From positions 1 to 64,000 of the forward strand of contig NZ_JAKZGS010000009.1 of assembly GCF_022549695.1 (NCBI RefSeq): 64,000 bases of DNA, in the 5' to 3' direction. A program made the position numbers and the translations under genes. Below are positions 56,764-64,000 of this stretch, piece by piece. Below the pieces are notes generated by a model. The model had not been told where the DNA came from, ran no database searches, and saw only the letters and a program-made list of their open reading frames with translations. This DNA is from Belliella calami. Its GTDB lineage: Bacteria > Bacteroidota > Bacteroidia > Cytophagales > Cyclobacteriaceae. Each line of letters begins with the position of its first letter. Position 1 is the first letter of the stretch.

Positions 56764-57533
56764 TTCAATACAAGACTTTTGAGGAAGTCCAGTTAATTAA
56801 AGAAAGTGCTCAAATATTAGGCAAAGCCCATGGGGAAGTTGCCAAGCATGTAAAAGTAGGTGTTCAAACCTCTTTTCTTGACAAAATAGCGGAGGAATTT
56901 ATAAGGGATCACAATGGTGTTCCTTCCTTCAAAGGATACAACGGGTTTCCATCTTCATTATGCATTTCAGTGAATGAAGTGGTGGTGCACGGTTTCCCAA
57001 GTAATTATGTTTTGAAAGATGGCGATATAATCTCAATAGATTGTGGAGTCTTTCACCAAGGTTTTCATAGCGATTGCGCTTATACTTACCCTGTCGGTGA
57101 AGTTTCTTCAAATGTTTTGTCTTTGCTTAGAGCGACCAAAGAGTCTTTATTTCTTGGAATAGAAAAGGCAGTATTTGGAAATCGAATTGGTGACATAGGT
57201 CATGCTATTCAAAAATATGTCGAATCCAAAGGTTACACTGTGGTTAGGGAGTTGGTGGGACATGGATTAGGTAAAAACCTACATGAAGCACCTGAAGTAC
57301 CCAATTATGGAAAAAGAGGCAGTGGGCCACTTCTGAATGAAGGTTTGGTGATTGCTATAGAGCCAATGGTTAATCTAGGATCAAGAAATATTGTACAGGA
57401 GCGAGATGGATGGACTATCAGAACAGCTGATAGGAAAGCCTCTGCACATTACGAGCATACAGTGGCAATTTTCAAAGATAGAACTGAGATTTTGACTACT
57501 CATCAATATATAGAAGAAAACTATAAATTCTAA
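56760..57533 (+). CDS. map: Methionine aminopeptidase, type I
   Basis: Map removes the initiator methionine from new proteins. The 257-aa protein has the metal ligands D94 (SIDCGVF) and D105 (HSDCAYTY), the substrate His H77 (VVHGFP), then [16 protein letters not shown] and IAIEPMV with the remaining His/Glu ligands. It lacks an N-terminal zinc finger, the form typical of bacteria. It sits between secY and infA, as in many bacteria. Confidence 0.97.
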   Translation: MIQYKTFEEVQLIKESAQILGKAHGEVAKHVKVGVQTSFLDKIAEEFIRDHNGVPSFKGYNGFPSSLCISVNEVVVHGFPSNYVLKDGDIISIDCGVFHQGFHSDCAYTYPVGEVSSNVLSLLRATKESLFLGIEKAVFGNRIGDIGHAIQKYVESKGYTVVRELVGHGLGKNLHEAPEVPNYGKRGSGPLLNEGLVIAIEPMVNLGSRNIVQERDGWTIRTADRKASAHYEHTVAIFKDRTEILTTHQYIEENYKF

Positions 57534-57535
57534 AT

Positions 57536-57754
57536 ATGGCTAAGCAGACATCTATTGAACAAGATGGTACAATAATAGAAGCATTGTCAAACGCAATGTT
57601 TAAAGTGGAGCTGGAAAATGGGCATCAATTGATTGCACATATTTCCGGAAAAATGAGAATGAATTATATTAAGATTCTTCCAGGAGATAAAGTCAAGTTA
57701 GAATTGTCTCCCTACGATCTTTCTAAAGGTAGAATTGTTTATCGATACAAATAA
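57536..57754 (+). CDS. infA: Translation initiation factor IF-1
   Basis: IF-1 occupies the ribosomal A site during initiation. The 72-aa protein is a single OB fold, with [20 protein letters not shown] and [37 protein letters not shown] matching the family over its full length. It lies 2 bp after map and 6 bp before rpmJ. Confidence 0.98.
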   Translation: MAKQTSIEQDGTIIEALSNAMFKVELENGHQLIAHISGKMRMNYIKILPGDKVKLELSPYDLSKGRIVYRYK

Positions 57755-57760
57755 ACTGTC

Positions 57761-57877
57761 ATGAAAGTAAAGGCATCAATTAAGAAAAGAAGTGTTGACT
57801 GTAAAGTGATCAGAAGAAACGGAAAGCTTTATGTGATCAACAAGAAAAATCCTAAGTTTAAACAAAGACAAGGTTAA
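57761..57877 (+). CDS. rpmJ: 50S ribosomal protein L36 (zinc-free form)
   Basis: The 38-codon gene translates to a protein beginning [20 protein letters not shown] and ending [10 protein letters not shown], which is L36. Of the four zinc ligands of the C+ form only Cys14 remains; the others are Ser, Asn and Phe. It is thus the zinc-independent type. Its place between infA and rpsM is standard. Confidence 0.96.
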   Translation: MKVKASIKKRSVDCKVIRRNGKLYVINKKNPKFKQRQG

Positions 57878-57882
57878 TAATT

Positions 57883-58260
57883 ATGGCAAGAATTGCAGGA
57901 GTTGACATTCCAGACAACAAGCGAGGAGAAATCGGCTTAACCTATATCTTCGGAATAGGAAGAAGTGCGGCAAAAGCTATCCTTGAGAAAGCGGGCATTT
58001 CCTTTGACAAGAAAGCGGGTGAGTGGGATGATGAAGAATCGACCGCTATTAGAAATATTATTGCTGAAGAATACAGAACAGAAGGTGTTTTGAAATCTGA
58101 AATTCAGCTTAATATCAAAAGATTAATGGATATTGGTTGTTATAGAGGTTTGAGACATAGAAAGGGTTTACCTTTGAGAGGTCAAAAAACTAAGAATAAC
58201 GCTAGAACTAGAAAAGGTAAGAGAAAGACTGTTGCTAACAAAAAGAAAGCAACTAAATAA
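57883..58260 (+). CDS. rpsM: 30S ribosomal protein S13
   Basis: S13 contacts P-site tRNA and the 50S subunit. The 125-aa protein begins [30 protein letters not shown] and has [25 protein letters not shown], the family signature. It is slightly longer than the E. coli protein (118). rpsK follows after 15 bp. Confidence 0.98.
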   Translation: MARIAGVDIPDNKRGEIGLTYIFGIGRSAAKAILEKAGISFDKKAGEWDDEESTAIRNIIAEEYRTEGVLKSEIQLNIKRLMDIGCYRGLRHRKGLPLRGQKTKNNARTRKGKRKTVANKKKATK

Positions 58261-58275
58261 ATCTTGATTTAGATT

Positions 58276-58674
58276 ATGGCTCAGAAAAGAAACGATAAAG
58301 CTAAAGGTAAAAAAAGAGTAGTTAAAGTAGAAGCGGTAGGTCAAGTACATATCAAAGCTTCATTTAACAATATCATCATCTCTATTACCAATAATTCTGG
58401 ACAGGTGATCTCTTGGGCTTCTGCCGGTAAGATGGGATTCAGAGGTTCTAAGAAGAACACACCTTATGCAGCACAAATGGCAGCACAAAATTGCGGTCAA
58501 GTTGCATATGATTTAGGATTGAGAAAAATTGAGGTTTTTGTAAAAGGTCCAGGAGCAGGAAGAGAATCTGCTATCAGAACTTTACAAAATGTAGGTCTTG
58601 ACGTAACTACGATTATTGATGTGACACCACTTCCGCACAACGGATGTCGTCCTCCAAAACGTAGAAGAGTTTAA
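58276..58674 (+). CDS. rpsK: 30S ribosomal protein S11
   Basis: S11 lies on the 30S platform near the mRNA exit. The 132-aa protein has a basic N-terminus and the blocks [27 protein letters not shown] and the C-terminal [16 protein letters not shown]. Normal length. rpsD follows after 20 bp. Confidence 0.98.
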   Translation: MAQKRNDKAKGKKRVVKVEAVGQVHIKASFNNIIISITNNSGQVISWASAGKMGFRGSKKNTPYAAQMAAQNCGQVAYDLGLRKIEVFVKGPGAGRESAIRTLQNVGLDVTTIIDVTPLPHNGCRPPKRRRV

Positions 58675-58694
58675 TTCATTAAAGAAGATATAGA

Positions 58695-59300
58695 ATGGCT
58701 AGATATAGAGGTCCAAAGGCAAAGATTGCTAGAAAATTCGGTGAGCCTATTGAAGGACAAAGCAAGGCACTTCAAAAGAAAAATTACCCTCCTGGACAAC
58801 ATGGAAGAGGTAGAAGAAAAAAGCAGTCTGAATATGCTATTCAGCTTGCTGAAAAACAAAAAGCTAAATACATCTACGGTATTTTGGAAAGGCAATTCTC
58901 CAAAATGTTCGATATAGCTTCAAGAAAACAAGGTATTACAGGTGAAAACTTGTTACAGTTATTGGAAGCTAGATTGGATAACGTCGTTTATAGATTAGGT
59001 ATTGCACCTACAAGAAGAGCTGCTAGACAGTTGACTTCCCACAAGCATATCTTGGTAAACGGAGAATTAGTAAACATTCCTTCTTATTCCTTAAAACCTG
59101 GTGATGTTGTATCGGTAAGAGAGCGTTCAAAGTCTCTTGAAGCAATCACTGCAAGTTTGGCAGGAAAAGGTACAGCACGTTATTCTTGGTTAGAGTGGGA
59201 TAACGCTTCATTAGCAGGTAAGTTCGTAAGCATTCCAGTGAGAGAGGATATTCCAGAGAATATCAAGGAACAACTGATTGTCGAGCTTTACTCTAAGTAA
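58695..59300 (+). CDS. rpsD: 30S ribosomal protein S4 (zinc-free form)
   Basis: S4 starts 30S assembly. The 201-aa protein begins [21 protein letters not shown] and has the S4 RNA-binding domain [38 protein letters not shown]. The four cysteines of the zinc-binding S4 form are absent. rpoA follows after 31 bp. Confidence 0.98.
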   Translation: MARYRGPKAKIARKFGEPIEGQSKALQKKNYPPGQHGRGRRKKQSEYAIQLAEKQKAKYIYGILERQFSKMFDIASRKQGITGENLLQLLEARLDNVVYRLGIAPTRRAARQLTSHKHILVNGELVNIPSYSLKPGDVVSVRERSKSLEAITASLAGKGTARYSWLEWDNASLAGKFVSIPVREDIPENIKEQLIVELYSK

Positions 59301-59331
59301 TATTAATTCAGACTTAAAAAGAACTATTGAT

Positions 59332-60321
59332 ATGTCCATACTAGCATTTCAAATGCCCGAAAAAGTGGTGATGGAAAAAGCTGATGATTTTCACGGCTTA
59401 TTTACCTTCAAGCCACTTGAAAAAGGCTATGGGGTCACCATTGGTAATGCCTTAAGGAGAATTTTATTATCTTCTTTAGAAGGTTATGCCATCACATCTG
59501 TGAAACTTCCAGGGGTGGTTCATGAATTTTCCACAATCGAAGGAGTTGTTGAGGATGTTACAGATATTATTCTTAACCTTAAGCAAGTTAGGTTTAAGAA
59601 AGTACATGAAGCTATCGACGGTAAAGTTACTGTAGAAATTAAAAATCAGTCAGTTTTCACTGCAGGAGATATCGCGAAATTCACCTCTTCTTTTGAGGTT
59701 CTGAATCCCGATTTGGTGATTTGCCACTTGGATGAATCAAAAAGTCTAGAAGTTGAACTTACAGTAGAAAAAGGAAGAGGATATCTTCCAGCTGAAGAAT
59801 CCAAACCTAAAGAACAAGTTTTTGGTGTTATTCCTATTGATGCCATTTTCACACCTATCAAAAATGTGAAATATAGTATCGAAAATACAAGGGTAGAGCA
59901 AAAAACTGACTTTGAAAAATTGATCCTTGAAGTTACTACGGATGGTTCTATCCATCCTGAGAAAGCACTTCAAGAATCTGCTAAGATTCTTATTCAGCAC
60001 TTTATGTTGTTTTCTGATCAAACAATGGTACTTGACTCTTCTGGAGTTTCTGAACCAGAGCCGATTGATGAAGAATTCCTACACATGAGAAAGTTATTGA
60101 AAACTTCTCTTGGGGATTTGGATCTTTCTGTTCGTGCATTCAATTGTTTGAAAGCAGCAGATGTAAAGACTTTGGGTGATCTTGCCAAATTGGAAATTTC
60201 AGATATGATGAAATTCAGAAATTTCGGTAAGAAATCATTGGCTGAATTAGAGCAATTAATCCAAGAAAAAGGTTTGACTTTTGGAATGGATTTGTCTAAG
60301 TATAAACTTGATGAAGAGTAA
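59332..60321 (+). CDS. rpoA: DNA-directed RNA polymerase subunit alpha
   Basis: RpoA dimerises to start RNA polymerase assembly and its C-domain binds activators and UP elements. From ATG 59332 it has 329 aa beginning [18 protein letters not shown]. The N-domain has [27 protein letters not shown], and the C-domain has [22 protein letters not shown] and [14 protein letters not shown]. The longer frame from 59278 overlaps rpsD and is rejected. rplQ follows after 5 bp. Confidence 0.98.
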   Translation: MSILAFQMPEKVVMEKADDFHGLFTFKPLEKGYGVTIGNALRRILLSSLEGYAITSVKLPGVVHEFSTIEGVVEDVTDIILNLKQVRFKKVHEAIDGKVTVEIKNQSVFTAGDIAKFTSSFEVLNPDLVICHLDESKSLEVELTVEKGRGYLPAEESKPKEQVFGVIPIDAIFTPIKNVKYSIENTRVEQKTDFEKLILEVTTDGSIHPEKALQESAKILIQHFMLFSDQTMVLDSSGVSEPEPIDEEFLHMRKLLKTSLGDLDLSVRAFNCLKAADVKTLGDLAKLEISDMMKFRNFGKKSLAELEQLIQEKGLTFGMDLSKYKLDEE

Positions 60322-60326
60322 ATAAA

Positions 60327-60836
60327 ATGAGACACGGTAAGAAATTTAACCACCTTGGAAGGACAGCAAGTCATAGAAAAGCAATGCTTTCTAACATGGC
60401 TTCCTCACTGATTCTTCACAAGCGTATTTCTACAACGCTTGCAAAAGCTAAGGAATTGAGAAAATATGTAGAGCCTCTTATCTCTAGAGCTAAAGAAGAT
60501 ACTACACATAACAGAAGAATTGTATTTTCATATCTTCAAAATAAAGATTCTATCAAGACTCTTTTTGGAGAAGTTGTTGAGAAAGTTGCAACTAGACCAG
60601 GTGGGTACACTAGAATTATCAAAACTGGTAATCGTCTAGGTGATAACGCTGAAATGTGTATCATTGAACTTGTAGATTTCAACGAATTGATGTTGAAAGA
60701 TGCTAAGCCTGCTAAGAAAACTACTAGAAGAAGTAGAAGAGGATCAGGTGCTGCTGCTGAGTCTGCTGTAAAAGCTGATGATACTGCAACAGAAGTAAAA
60801 GAAGATGAAAAAAAAGAAGATAACGCTGCAGAATAA
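60327..60836 (+). CDS. rplQ: 50S ribosomal protein L17 with extended C-terminus
   Basis: L17 lies at the tunnel exit. The 169-aa protein has the family part at about residues 1-127 ([21 protein letters not shown], then [20 protein letters not shown]). After that comes a tail of about 40 residues: first basic ([10 protein letters not shown]) and then rich in Ala, Asp, Glu and Lys. The tail is likely disordered and is not in the E. coli protein; Bacteroidota L17 often has such an extension. A terminator follows at 60862. Confidence 0.96.
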   Translation: MRHGKKFNHLGRTASHRKAMLSNMASSLILHKRISTTLAKAKELRKYVEPLISRAKEDTTHNRRIVFSYLQNKDSIKTLFGEVVEKVATRPGGYTRIIKTGNRLGDNAEMCIIELVDFNELMLKDAKPAKKTTRRSRRGSGAAAESAVKADDTATEVKEDEKKEDNAAE

Positions 60837-60861
60837 TATGTTGCTATAATCTTTATATAGA

Positions 60862-60892
60862 GGGATTGAACTTTGGTTCAATCCCTTTTTTT
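60862..60892 (+). terminator. Intrinsic terminator of the rplC-rplQ block
   Basis: A perfect 10-bp stem (GGGATTGAAC at 60862-60871 with GTTCAATCCC at 60876-60885) with a 4-nt loop is followed by seven T. It lies 25 bp after the rplQ stop. Confidence 0.94.
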
Positions 60893-60934
60893 ATATCCTT
60901 TCAATTTTAACAAAACATATCTTTAGAATTTTCT

Positions 60935-60942
60935 TAAATTTG
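60935..60942 (+). promoter_or_regulatory. Putative -7 element for carA-eno
   Basis: TAAATTTG matches TAnnTTTG and lies 18 bp upstream of the chosen carA ATG. It overlaps the TTG at 60940, so the longer carA frame is unlikely. No clear -33 TTG is seen. Confidence 0.5.
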
Positions 60943-60960
60943 ACCAGTCTTAAAGAAAAA

Positions 60961-62058
60961 ATGAACAAACAAAAAGCTACTCTACTATTGGCCGATGGGA
61001 CAATTTTCCATGGCACTCTAATTGGTAAGCCAGGTACAAATGGCGGTGAAATATGTTTTAATACAGGCATGACTGGGTATCAGGAGATTTATACAGATCC
61101 CTCATATACTGGGCAAATTATTGTATCTACTACACCTCATATTGGTAATTATGGAGTTATTGAAGATGAAGTTGAATCTGATAACCCAACCATTGCAGGT
61201 ATAGTTGTAAATTCCTTTTCTGATGTTTACAGCCGGCTAGATGCAAGTGGTTCGCTACAAGATTATCTTGTTAGTCATGGCATTACTGGTATTGCCGATA
61301 TAGATACTAGAAAACTTGTAAGGCATCTTAGGTCTCAAGGTGCTATGAATGCAATCATCAGTTCTGAGTATGAAGAAAATCTTGCTGGGCTCAAAGCTGA
61401 GCTGAATGTTGTACCTGACATGAATGGACTTGAGCTTTCTTCCAAAGTATGCACGAAAGAGCCTTATTACTTCGGAGATGAGAATTCGAAGATAAGAGTG
61501 GCTTGTTTAGATTTTGGCATCAAAAAAAATATCTTAAGAAATTTAGCAGACCGAGGTGTTTATTGTAAGGTTTTTCCTGCCAAGACAAATATTGAAGAAC
61601 TTGCAGCTTGGAATCCTACTGGATATTTCCTTTCAAATGGGCCTGGTGATCCTGCTGTAATGGATTATGCAGTAAATACCACCAAAAGTATTTTGGATAC
61701 TGGTAAGCCAGTGTTTGGAATATGTCTTGGCCACCAATTGTTAGCCGAGGCTTGTGGAGTTTCTACCTATAAAATGCATCACGGGCATAGAGGTCTCAAT
61801 CATCCAATCAAAAATTTGGTAACTGGAAAAAGCGAGATTACATCTCAAAATCACGGGTTTGTAGTGAAAAGGGAAGATGTTGAAGGAAATGAAAATCTTT
61901 TGATTACGCATGTCCATCTAAATGATGGAACAGTGGCAGGGATCAAACTCAAAAATAAGCCTGCGTTTTCTGTTCAATATCATCCAGAATCATCACCTGG
62001 ACCACATGATTCGAGGTATTTATTCGATGATTTTGTATCTTTAATGACTAAAAATTAA
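60961..62058 (+). CDS. carA: Carbamoyl-phosphate synthase small (glutaminase) subunit
   Basis: CarA releases ammonia from glutamine for carbamoyl phosphate, used for pyrimidines and arginine. From ATG 60961 it has 365 aa. The N-domain has GMTGYQEIYTDPSYTGQI, and the C-terminal class I glutaminase has the nucleophile C255 in FGICLGHQLLAEACG and the pair H341/E343 in YHPESSPGP. The large subunit carB is not next to it and must be elsewhere. An in-frame TTG at 60940 overlaps the promoter element and is rejected. eno begins 24 bp downstream, probably on the same transcript. Confidence 0.97.
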   Translation: MNKQKATLLLADGTIFHGTLIGKPGTNGGEICFNTGMTGYQEIYTDPSYTGQIIVSTTPHIGNYGVIEDEVESDNPTIAGIVVNSFSDVYSRLDASGSLQDYLVSHGITGIADIDTRKLVRHLRSQGAMNAIISSEYEENLAGLKAELNVVPDMNGLELSSKVCTKEPYYFGDENSKIRVACLDFGIKKNILRNLADRGVYCKVFPAKTNIEELAAWNPTGYFLSNGPGDPAVMDYAVNTTKSILDTGKPVFGICLGHQLLAEACGVSTYKMHHGHRGLNHPIKNLVTGKSEITSQNHGFVVKREDVEGNENLLITHVHLNDGTVAGIKLKNKPAFSVQYHPESSPGPHDSRYLFDDFVSLMTKN

Positions 62059-62079
62059 AACCTAATTAAACCATTTTAA

Positions 62080-63360
<1,281 letters not shown>

Positions 63361-63365
63361 TCAGT

Positions 63366-63429
63366 AATCATATTTATAAAAAGTAAAAAGCAGCCCTAGG
63401 GCTGCTTTTTACTTTTTATAAATATGATT
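63366..63429. terminator. Perfect 64-bp palindrome after eno (bidirectional terminator)
   Basis: The sequence is self-complementary without mismatch or spacer over 32 bp per arm, centred between 63397 and 63398 in GCAGCCCTAGGGCTGC. In RNA the centre would give a stem of at least 8 GC-rich pairs flanked by A- and T-runs, so it can end eno on plus and the small gene on minus. It begins 6 bp after the eno stop. Confidence 0.95.
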
Positions 63430-63587
63430 TTTTGAAAGTTCGATCTAAATTGATTCTCAAATTTCAATGCTTGCTAAATAATTGGTTTCTATCATCACTA
63501 AATAATCTGGATTGGCTCAGTTTAGAATAAAGTTTTGTTTCACATTTTGCCTGAAAATCATAGATTAAATTATTCCTTGACACAATG

Positions 63588-63797
63588 CTATTCAGCAAAA
63601 ATATCAACAATATCTTCTCTAGAATCAGGCTCTGTATTTTCTGAATACGCACCATTCTTCAAATGCTCTTGGTATATTTGAGATTCAATACAAAACATTC
63701 CTCTTCCAGGAAAGTAAAATACGGAGTCGCCAATGTTAATAGACTTTTTCGTTTGTAGGCAGATTCCTTTCTGCTTCGATTCAATAAATTTTCCCAT
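63588..63797 (-). CDS. Small hypothetical protein
   Basis: The 69-aa protein begins MGKFIESKQKGICLQTKKSI and ends REDIVDIFAE. It has no signal peptide or membrane segment, two cysteines, and a likely beta-rich first half (INIGDSVFYFPGRGMFCIES). I do not recognise a family. Support for it as a gene comes from a minus-strand -7 element 34 bp upstream (63832-63839) and a protein-like composition. Transcription would run toward the palindrome. The short length makes this call uncertain. Confidence 0.5.
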   Translation of the reverse strand: MGKFIESKQKGICLQTKKSINIGDSVFYFPGRGMFCIESQIYQEHLKNGAYSENTEPDSREDIVDIFAE

Positions 63798-63831
63798 GAT
63801 TGATTTTAAATCATTAATCTTCTTTAAGATA

Positions 63832-63839
63832 CAAATCTA
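63832..63839 (-). promoter_or_regulatory. Putative -7 element for the small minus-strand gene
   Basis: Minus-strand TAGATTTG matches TAnnTTTG and lies 34 bp upstream of the ATG at 63797. A matching -33 TTG was not found. The rest of 63798-64000 is AT-rich and shows no other feature. Confidence 0.4.
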
Positions 63840-64000
63840 AATTCACAATAGAAACACTTATTTTAAATTATTATCTAAATAAAAGTCTTGATTTTTTGCC
63901 AATAGTATAATGGCTTGTTTGATAGCTTATTACATATATGATTCTTGATTGGGTTTTAAATTAATTGCCATCTTTTGATTCTATACTTCATTGCTTTGAG

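Noticed and set aside
60961-62058. Loss of carB as an anomaly
   Set aside because: carA and carB are commonly unlinked in bacteria, so the absence of carB in this window is not notable.
63464-63655. 63-codon minus-strand frame near the right end
   Set aside because: It overlaps the better-supported small gene at 63588-63797 in another frame and has low-complexity text.

Overview
The window reads as chromosomal DNA of a Bacteroidota bacterium, most likely order Cytophagales (Cyclobacteriaceae-like; genus not determinable by eye). The evidence is AT-rich DNA, start codons without purine-rich Shine-Dalgarno sequences, promoters of the Bacteroidota type (TTTG, a spacer of about 19-21, then TAnnTTTG), a Na+-pumping NADH dehydrogenase operon, and ribosomal proteins S14, L36 and S4 in zinc-free forms. 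Almost all genes are housekeeping genes. I see no phage, IS element, CRISPR array, toxin-antitoxin pair or defence island.

Layout. 1-1170: eleven head-to-tail copies of a 107-bp non-coding repeat, cut by the left edge. 1256-2122 (-): LpxL-type lipid A acyltransferase. 2423-4488 (+): ECF-like sigma factor, small Cys-rich anti-sigma candidate, gmk, nadD. 4748-5068 (+): trxA. 5146-5706 (-): DUF502 membrane protein. 5792-10492 (-): nqrABCDE without nqrF. 10623-12218 (-): ispH and cmk. 12526-15537 (+): adenine deaminase and an acyl-CoA dehydrogenase. 16115-21162: a glycerol module (glpF, glpK, glpD on minus; a DeoR-family regulator on plus) with helical-phase GAAATA repeats in its spacers. 21251-26544 (-): histidine phosphatase lipoprotein, RluA-type pseudouridine synthase, prfC, frr, pyrH and a biotin carrier protein. 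26592-29183 (+): M1 metallopeptidase lipoprotein.

From 29327 to 60836 almost everything lies on the plus strand and makes the gene-expression machinery: tRNA-Tyr, -Gly, -Thr, tuf, tRNA-Trp, secE, nusG, rplKAJL, rpoBC, a DUF3467 protein, rpsL-rpsG-fusA-rpsJ, then the S10-spc-alpha cluster from rplC to rplQ with secY, map, infA and rpoA. Terminators after tuf, rplL, rpoC, rpsJ and rplQ, and promoters before tRNA-Tyr, tRNA-Trp, rpsL, rplC and rpsH, divide this block into units. carA and eno follow, then a perfect 64-bp palindrome and one small unknown gene on the minus strand.

How the genes connect: GlpF admits glycerol, GlpK phosphorylates it and GlpD oxidises it, probably passing electrons to the quinone pool that Nqr also reduces. 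The ribosomal/RNA polymerase block, Frr, RF3, EF-G, EF-Tu and the tRNAs support translation. Gmk, Cmk, PyrH, CarA and adenine deaminase support nucleotide metabolism.

The features most worth a second look are non-coding: the 107-bp hairpin repeat array and a scattered relative at 16030-16077, the eight-copy 11-bp GAAATA array upstream of glpK, the 64-bp palindrome after eno, and hairpins placed at ribosomal-operon promoters. I did not find a convincing undescribed protein system.
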